A stretch of DNA of 45,128 bases from Clostridia bacterium (GTDB lineage: Bacteria > Bacillota > Clostridia > Christensenellales > Aristaeellaceae). The stretch is taken from the NCBI GenBank assembly GCA_030536295.1, contig JAUNQH010000006.1, forward strand, positions 19,149 to 64,276, read 5' to 3'. Below the pieces are notes generated by a model that was not told the origin of the DNA, searched no databases, and saw only the letters and a list, made by a program, of their open reading frames with translations. Below, piece by piece: positions 40,916 through 45,128 of the stretch. The translations under genes were made by a program, and so were the position numbers. The first letter of the stretch is position 1. Every line of letters starts with the position of its first letter.

Positions 40916-42166
40916 TCACAAGCCGAGCGCGATGGCGACAAGCGTAGCCATATAGTTGCCGATCACATATCCGAGCGTTCCGATCAGCATCGCGGGACCC
41001 ACAAGATCACGCCACCCCTGAGAGATCGCCATGCCCGCGGCGGTCGTCGGCCCGCCGATATTCGCATTGGACGCGATGATCGCATCCTCGAGGTTGAACT
41101 TCAGCAGCTTCGCACCGATGAAGCAGAACAGCATATTGACCACTACCATGGTGCCGGTAAGGACCAGCAGCAGCGGGCTCTTTGTCACCACGGTATAGAT
41201 ATTCGCCGGTACACCGATCACAAAAAGGAACAGATAGATCAGATATGTGCCGATCTCCTGCGAGCCATGCAGCTCTTCCACCCGCCGTGAGGCAAATGTG
41301 GCCACCAGCACTGACAGCGTAGTGATCCACACATACTGGCTTCCCAGGAAGCGGACAACAAAGTTCATAAACGCGCCGTCCCCTGAAAGGCCGCTGAAAA
41401 TGCCGGCAATGAGTCTGGAAACAAAGACGATGGTGACCGAGAAGGCAACATTCAGCGCGATATCCCTGAGGGAGATATCCTTCCGGCTCCAGAAGGCCGC
41501 CGCCTGCGTCTGCGCGTCTTCCCTTCCGCTGCCGGCTTCCACTTCGTCGATCAGCGGATGCCTGAAATGTCTGCGCATGAAGCCGGCTCCCGCAAACGCG
41601 ATCAGCACGAAGAAATAGCCGGCCATCAGCAGATTGTCCGCCACGGTGGCGGCTGCCGTGATATCACCCCCGGCAGCATACTGGGATGCCATCGCGGCAA
41701 AATTCACACCGCCGCCGATGTACGAGCCGGTCATCATAACGGCGACCTTTGCCAGATCCTGCGCGTTGCCGAAGGCGCCTTTAAGCGCGAAATAAGCAAT
41801 GAACGCGCCGGCTACCGTACCGGCTGCACCGAGGAGGAAAATGACCAGCAGCCTTCCCGTCTCTGACCATATGCGCTTCAGGTTGCACTGAAGCAGCAGC
41901 ATCGGGATGGCCATCGGAACGATGATGTCCCACACTATATTATCGTACAGATCACAGGAGACCGGAATGATGCCGACATTTGCCATGATCATCGCCAGGA
42001 TCAGCGCGATGATCGCGCCGGAGACACGGGATGCCCACTTGTATTTCTGTTCGAGCCAAATGGAAAAGAAAACGCTGAGACACATGACGGCCAGCAGCCC
42101 CCACGTGTTATCGGTCGCGATGAGAGATTCCCTGCCGACCAGTGCAGTCCAGAATGAACCAAGCAT
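40916..42166 (-). CDS. DUF819-family membrane protein
   Basis: A 416-aa protein with about eleven hydrophobic helices. Two inversely related signature segments are visible: MMTGSYIGGGVNFAAMA in the first half and ASNANIGGPTTAAGMAI in the second, as in YjcL/DUF819. These suggest a two-fold transporter fold like CPA or gluconate permeases. A soluble loop (DEVEAGSGREDAQTQ) separates the halves. It begins 13 nt after the VanX-like gene, so both share a transcript. Substrate unknown; uptake or efflux of a D-Ala product or peptide is inference from context only. Confidence 0.88.
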   Translation of the reverse strand: MLGSFWTALVGRESLIATDNTWGLLAVMCLSVFFSIWLEQKYKWASRVSGAIIALILAMIMANVGIIPVSCDLYDNIVWDIIVPMAIPMLLLQCNLKRIWSETGRLLVIFLLGAAGTVAGAFIAYFALKGAFGNAQDLAKVAVMMTGSYIGGGVNFAAMASQYAAGGDITAAATVADNLLMAGYFFVLIAFAGAGFMRRHFRHPLIDEVEAGSGREDAQTQAAAFWSRKDISLRDIALNVAFSVTIVFVSRLIAGIFSGLSGDGAFMNFVVRFLGSQYVWITTLSVLVATFASRRVEELHGSQEIGTYLIYLFLFVIGVPANIYTVVTKSPLLLVLTGTMVVVNMLFCFIGAKLLKFNLEDAIIASNANIGGPTTAAGMAISQGWRDLVGPAMLIGTLGYVIGNYMATLVAIALGL

Positions 42167-42179
42167 GATTCTGCCCCCC

Positions 42180-42845
42180 TTATGAATGCTTCAGCGGCCA
42201 CGCCACGGGAAAATCAAAGTACGTATCCGGATAAGGCTCGTTTGCCAGCGTAAAATGCCACCATTCGGTCTCCAGCGGACGGAAGCCCGCGTCCAGCATG
42301 GCGCTTCTCAGCAGCTTCCGGCCGGCGATCTGGCTTTCGTTCAGATCTTCCGTGTGATCCGGATGGGAGCGAACGCCGAAATAATCAAAGCATCCGCCCA
42401 TATCCACGTCACGCCCCGTCTTCATATCAAACAGTGTCAGATCCACCGTGCTGCCGCGGCTGTGCCCGGAGCGCGGGGCAATGTACCCCTTGGGGATCAG
42501 GAACCTCTTGTCTTCATCCGGATAGAAGAAGGCCTTCATGCGCGTATCCCCTTCATCAAGGCTCCACCGCATGAAATGGTCCACCGCCCGCTGCGGACGG
42601 TAGGCATCAAAGACCTTGATGCCGTATCCCTGTTTTTCAAGCGTTTCCGCGGCTGTCTTCAGGGCTTCGGCCGCCTCCCGCGTCACCAGGATGACCGGCT
42701 GTTCATACCCGTCAATGCGTGAACCGACGAAATTGAAAGCACTGTAATAGCGCACTTCCATGATCGCGGACGGGATCACATCCGTCAGCAATACAAAAAC
42801 ATCCGTTTCGTTCGATTTGCTCATTCCCTGCACCCGCGGCGTCAT
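42180..42845 (-). CDS. D-Ala-D-Ala dipeptidase, VanX/DdpX-like
   Basis: A 221-aa M15D peptidase. ATG 42845 was chosen (GGAAAGGAAA upstream); ATG 42824 is an alternative. Zinc site H128 and D135 in SGHSRGSTVDLTL and H197 in ETEWWHF, with E194 as general base. FDAYRPQRAVDHF carries the conserved arginine. No signal peptide, so it acts in the cytoplasm, cleaving D-Ala-D-Ala. No vanH/vanA or VanS/R genes are nearby, so this is not a glycopeptide-resistance cluster; a role in recycling of wall dipeptide is more likely. Operon with the DUF819 gene. Confidence 0.9.
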   Translation of the reverse strand: MTPRVQGMSKSNETDVFVLLTDVIPSAIMEVRYYSAFNFVGSRIDGYEQPVILVTREAAEALKTAAETLEKQGYGIKVFDAYRPQRAVDHFMRWSLDEGDTRMKAFFYPDEDKRFLIPKGYIAPRSGHSRGSTVDLTLFDMKTGRDVDMGGCFDYFGVRSHPDHTEDLNESQIAGRKLLRSAMLDAGFRPLETEWWHFTLANEPYPDTYFDFPVAWPLKHS

Positions 42846-42902
42846 GCCGCTTTTCCTTTCCTGCTTGTTGATCCGGTCATCCGGCAAGGTCTGTTCTCCG
42901 GG

Positions 42903-43607
42903 TCACGCTCTCTGATCGCGTACCGTCTCATAGATCCCGCAGATCATCAGAATGAGCGCCAGGATCTGAACCACTCTTGTCAGCGGATGGGCAAATGCCG
43001 CCTCCGATCCCCGTGTCAGCAGGGCGATGCTGTTCAGCAGCATGCCGATCGCCAGCCAGACCGAGACCTGCTTTCTTCCGGGTTCGGGGATGCCTGTCTT
43101 GCGTTCCTTCAGATCGGCAATGATATTCCCGGTATGGAGGACGGCTCGCAAAAAGACGATCACAAGCGCCAGCAGCAGGCACGCGAATCCAAAGGGCGCG
43201 GACTTGCCGGTTTTGATACCTGCGATGATCTCGACAAACAGGCAGATCAGTTCAAAAACGCATACGATCTTGAACATACGCTTTATTTTTGTGTAATGAC
43301 CGATCTGGGAATCCACATCAGTATACAGCTGAAACTCCCCCTCCGACGCGGGTTTCCGCAGCACGACCCAATATCCCCAGGTCTGCACGATCCCGATACC
43401 GGCCTCAGTCATAAAGTCACGGTAATCATCGGTAACGCCGCAAAACCGGTCCCCGAAATCGATCTGATAACGGTACTGCCCCTTTTCACATGCCTCAAAG
43501 GTATAGAAGCCCATGAAAAAGCGCGTCATCGCCCATCCCTTGTCCGCCATCTCATTCAGCCACACGGTCTCCTTGTCCTTATCAAAGAAAAGCTTAAACA
43601 GTACCAT
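42903..43607 (-). CDS. DUF2812 domain membrane protein
   Basis: About 234 aa. ATG 43607 has better spacing to GGGGGCGG; ATG 43613 (two residues longer) is possible. N-terminal soluble DUF2812 part with KLFFDKDKETVWLNEMADKGWAMTRFFMGFYTFE and FCGVTDDYRDFMTEAGI. Four hydrophobic segments follow (CVFELICLFVEIIAGI, CLLLALVIVFLRAV, VWLAIGMLLNSIALL, VVQILALILMICGIY). DUF2812 proteins are typically paired with PadR regulators; here the gene overlaps the PadR stop by about 14-20 nt, indicating coupling. Function unknown, possibly envelope-stress related. Confidence 0.87.
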   Translation of the reverse strand: MVLFKLFFDKDKETVWLNEMADKGWAMTRFFMGFYTFEACEKGQYRYQIDFGDRFCGVTDDYRDFMTEAGIGIVQTWGYWVVLRKPASEGEFQLYTDVDSQIGHYTKIKRMFKIVCVFELICLFVEIIAGIKTGKSAPFGFACLLLALVIVFLRAVLHTGNIIADLKERKTGIPEPGRKQVSVWLAIGMLLNSIALLTRGSEAAFAHPLTRVVQILALILMICGIYETVRDQRA

Positions 43608-43926
43608 ATTCATCCGCCCCCATCATCTGACCGTCCCTCAGCATTTCCGCCAGTCTTTCATGTTCTTTCCGGAAAGCCTCGCGTCCTGCCCGTGTAATGA
43701 CATATTCCTTCTTTTTCCTTGAAGCTTCATCCGCGCTGTATACGCAGATCCAGCCGCGCTTTTCCAGTGTCTGCAGGGCACCGTACAGCGTCCCGGCGCC
43801 CAGCACGACCCGTCCGTGAGTCAGCGTATCGACCTCCTGTGTGATACCGTAACCGTGGTTCGGTCTTCTTACAGCCAGCAGGATGTAATAGAACGCTTCA
43901 GTCAGCGGCGTATCCTGATACGGCAT
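43594..43926 (-). CDS. PadR-family transcriptional regulator
   Basis: A 110-aa winged-helix repressor. ATG 43926 follows a perfect AAGGAGGT; the frame opens at 44115, but that part covers the promoter. Core: LTEAFYYILLAVRRPNHGYGITQEVDTLTHGRVVLGAGTLYGALQTLEKRGWI with the wing EEYVITRAG-like segment KKKEYVITRAGREAF. The C-terminal dimerisation helix is short (PadR-s2 group). It probably represses its own operon through the repeats in the leader. Confidence 0.93.
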   Translation of the reverse strand: MPYQDTPLTEAFYYILLAVRRPNHGYGITQEVDTLTHGRVVLGAGTLYGALQTLEKRGWICVYSADEASRKKKEYVITRAGREAFRKEHERLAEMLRDGQMMGADEYGTV

Positions 43927-43963
43927 GGTTACCTCCTTACGATCCCGTCTTATATATCTCGTT

Positions 43964-44018
43964 ACGATATATCGTGTTCCGTTATATCGTGTATCAAATA
44001 TATCGTATCCCGATATAT
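43964..44018 (-). promoter_or_regulatory. PadR operator repeats
   Basis: On the + strand TATATCGT occurs at 43968, 43983 and 43999 (steps of 15 and 16 bp), plus an inverted copy CGATATAT at 44011. One copy forms the 12-bp palindrome ACGATATATCGT (43964-43975). The last two face each other across the -10. Likely binding sites for the PadR protein. Confidence 0.7.
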
Positions 44019-44025
44019 TTGTCAA
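43997..44025 (-). promoter_or_regulatory. Promoter of the padR-DUF2812 operon
   Basis: TTGACA (44025-44020), 17-bp spacer, TATATT (44002-43997) on the minus strand, inside the operator repeats. Confidence 0.78.
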
Positions 44026-44045
44026 GCATCTTTTTACATAAAACA

Positions 44046-44069
44046 TCCGGTCCCATGTCCCGGACCGGA
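44046..44069 (-). terminator. Terminator of the right-edge gene
   Basis: Perfect 8-bp stem TCCGGTCC/GGACCGGA with an 8-nt loop, followed by TGTTTT on the minus strand. Confidence 0.65.
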
Positions 44070-44181
44070 GTATCTGGCAGTATACGTTTGTCAGCATTCC
44101 CGCATACGGGATCATCCTGAACTGTTCTGCCGTGTACGTTTACTGCAGAGCAACGTCTTGATCTTACATTCCGGTAAGCAA

Positions 44182-45128
44182 TCACCGGCTTACATCGTCC
44201 CATGTTTTGATTGGTAAGGCAACCCGGCGGAACTTTCCTGCTGCATTGTAATCAAGCAGTTTTCCGTTTTGTGCGTCAATAATCAAAGCACGGTGCTCCA
44301 TACCATCTCCCATCACTTCGCCAGTCTTATCGTTGATGATGGGCGTAAACTCATCGTTTTCGCTCCGTGTATATCCGCCCTCCAGATACCAAGCGGGACA
44401 AAGCCAGATCAGGTTTTTGTCTTTCTTATCCAAATATGGCACATAGCAAAGTATCACTTCATCTACGGAGCGAAGACGACCTGCTGTGATTTCGCTTGCA
44501 AATATATCGCGCGCCGAATCAAACGATATCATAGGTACATCGTCGGCGACAGCATCCTCAATAAGGAACAATGCAGCTCTGACTTTTGTGCATCCTGTAT
44601 CATCCACTACAACGCTGAATGTTGGTGTATGAAGGATAGTCTCGCTGCCGTTGCCATAGTTGGCATAGCATGATTTTCCGTCCTTCATAGGAATACCGGC
44701 AAACAATTGTGTAAACGACAGCCGATAGCAGCCTGTTTCGCTAATCTGTTTGCCCATAGAGACATCATTCTTTTTACCAGCATATGTATAGACACAGCCC
44801 AAAATGGTTGTCTGTTGAAGCATGAGCGAATCTTCGTCAAGACCAAAGAGATCCTGTGCAAGCTGTATAGCCAGTGCTACGGCCTCAGTATGAGACGTTG
44901 TCATGTTTTGCGGTAGAATATCCACGACTTGATCAGAAGTGAAAACTTGCGTTGACGCAGGCCGCTCATTTGCTTTCAAGTAGTCGTTTTTCCGCAGATT
45001 CGCGGTTAAATACCCCGTTTTGTTCATTGATACATCCTGCCACTCCGAGAGAACATCCTCTGACACGGAGGGTATCTGGCGGAAAGGAGAGGGGCCAGAG
45101 AACAGTACATTGATGGTTTGCAGGATAT
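44182..45128 (-). CDS. Unknown protein, C-terminal part (partial at window edge)
   Basis: The frame is open from the right edge to a stop at 44182-44184, so at least 315 residues are visible and the N terminus is missing. An in-frame GTG at 45066 has no ribosome site and is not a believable start. Features: TEAVALAIQLAQDLFG (helix), a pair of beta-rich segments (LGCVYTYAGKKNDVSMGKQI; TPTFSVVVDDTGCTKVRAAL), and a C-terminal LIWLCPAWYLEGGYTRSENDE with ALIIDAQNGKLLDYN. This resembles DUF6034-like exported Clostridia proteins, but only weakly. The base composition is AT-richer than neighbouring genes, hinting at later arrival. Confidence 0.7.
   Translation of the reverse strand, partial: ILQTINVLFSGPSPFRQIPSVSEDVLSEWQDVSMNKTGYLTANLRKNDYLKANERPASTQVFTSDQVVDILPQNMTTSHTEAVALAIQLAQDLFGLDEDSLMLQQTTILGCVYTYAGKKNDVSMGKQISETGCYRLSFTQLFAGIPMKDGKSCYANYGNGSETILHTPTFSVVVDDTGCTKVRAALFLIEDAVADDVPMISFDSARDIFASEITAGRLRSVDEVILCYVPYLDKKDKNLIWLCPAWYLEGGYTRSENDEFTPIINDKTGEVMGDGMEHRALIIDAQNGKLLDYNAAGKFRRVALPIKTWDDVSR

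Noticed and set aside
42180-42845. Vancomycin-resistance cluster
   Set aside because: Only a VanX-like gene is present; no VanH, VanA or two-component genes nearby.

Overview
The window looks like chromosomal DNA from a Gram-positive, probably gut-associated Clostridia-type Bacillota. Support: signal peptides of the MKKILALVLALAL type, AGGAGG-type ribosome sites almost everywhere, textbook TTGACA/TATAAT promoters, a THF riboswitch in front of an ECF folate component, a DUF951 protein, PadR/DUF2812 and DUF819 genes, and two TTG starts with strong ribosome sites. A Christensenellales/Aristaeella-like origin would fit but is inference. No phage, IS element, rRNA or CRISPR array was seen.

Layout, left to right. 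(1) 1-2310: N-terminal 770 residues of a large repeat-containing surface protein (minus, runs off the left edge), then about 1 kb without genes. (2) 3325-4850: a lipoprotein with a glycan-binding-like and an SH3-like region, and a P-loop kinase gene broken by one extra G in a G7 run. (3) 5105-9874: a complete five-gene branched-chain amino acid/amide ABC operon (livKHMGF). (4) 10092-13470: a purine permease convergent with adenine deaminase, a purine salvage pair. (5) 13611-16257: a partner-switching module (STAS protein, membrane phosphatase fused to an RsbW-like ATPase) with a 59-aa SHOCT-like protein. (6) 16510-20387: flavin-binding protein, neopullulanase-type GH13 and a SARP/BTAD regulator fused to a degenerate GGDEF-like domain. 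(7) 20547-21169: seven tRNA genes behind a perfect consensus promoter. (8) 21357-25679: DUF951, an exported unknown, and the minus-strand series asd, THF riboswitch-folT, nth. (9) 25769-34653: a minus-strand carbohydrate block (GH13 glucosidase, HAD nucleotidase, the three-gene multiple-monosaccharide ABC transporter, then a sugar isomerase/FMN hydroxyacid dehydrogenase/unknown operon). (10) 35123-37370: SmtB/CadC-type metal sensor plus P1B-ATPase, controlled by a regular array of TGTTCA/TGAACA half-sites. (11) 37493-45128: a large cytoplasmic carbohydrate-enzyme-like protein of unknown family, a PAP2 phosphatase, a VanX-like dipeptidase/DUF819 pair, a PadR/DUF2812 pair with an unusual TATATCGT repeat operator, and a partial AT-richer unknown gene at the right edge.

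Together the genes describe a fermentative, nutrient-scavenging cell that imports amino acids, purines, folate and monosaccharides and degrades alpha-glucans inside the cell. The most distinctive points are the THF riboswitch with a predicted ribosome-site-masking platform, the SARP-GGDEF-like fusion, the G7 frameshift in the kinase, the 8-bp-phased metal operator, the PadR operator repeats and the uncharacterised sugar cassette at 32368-34653.
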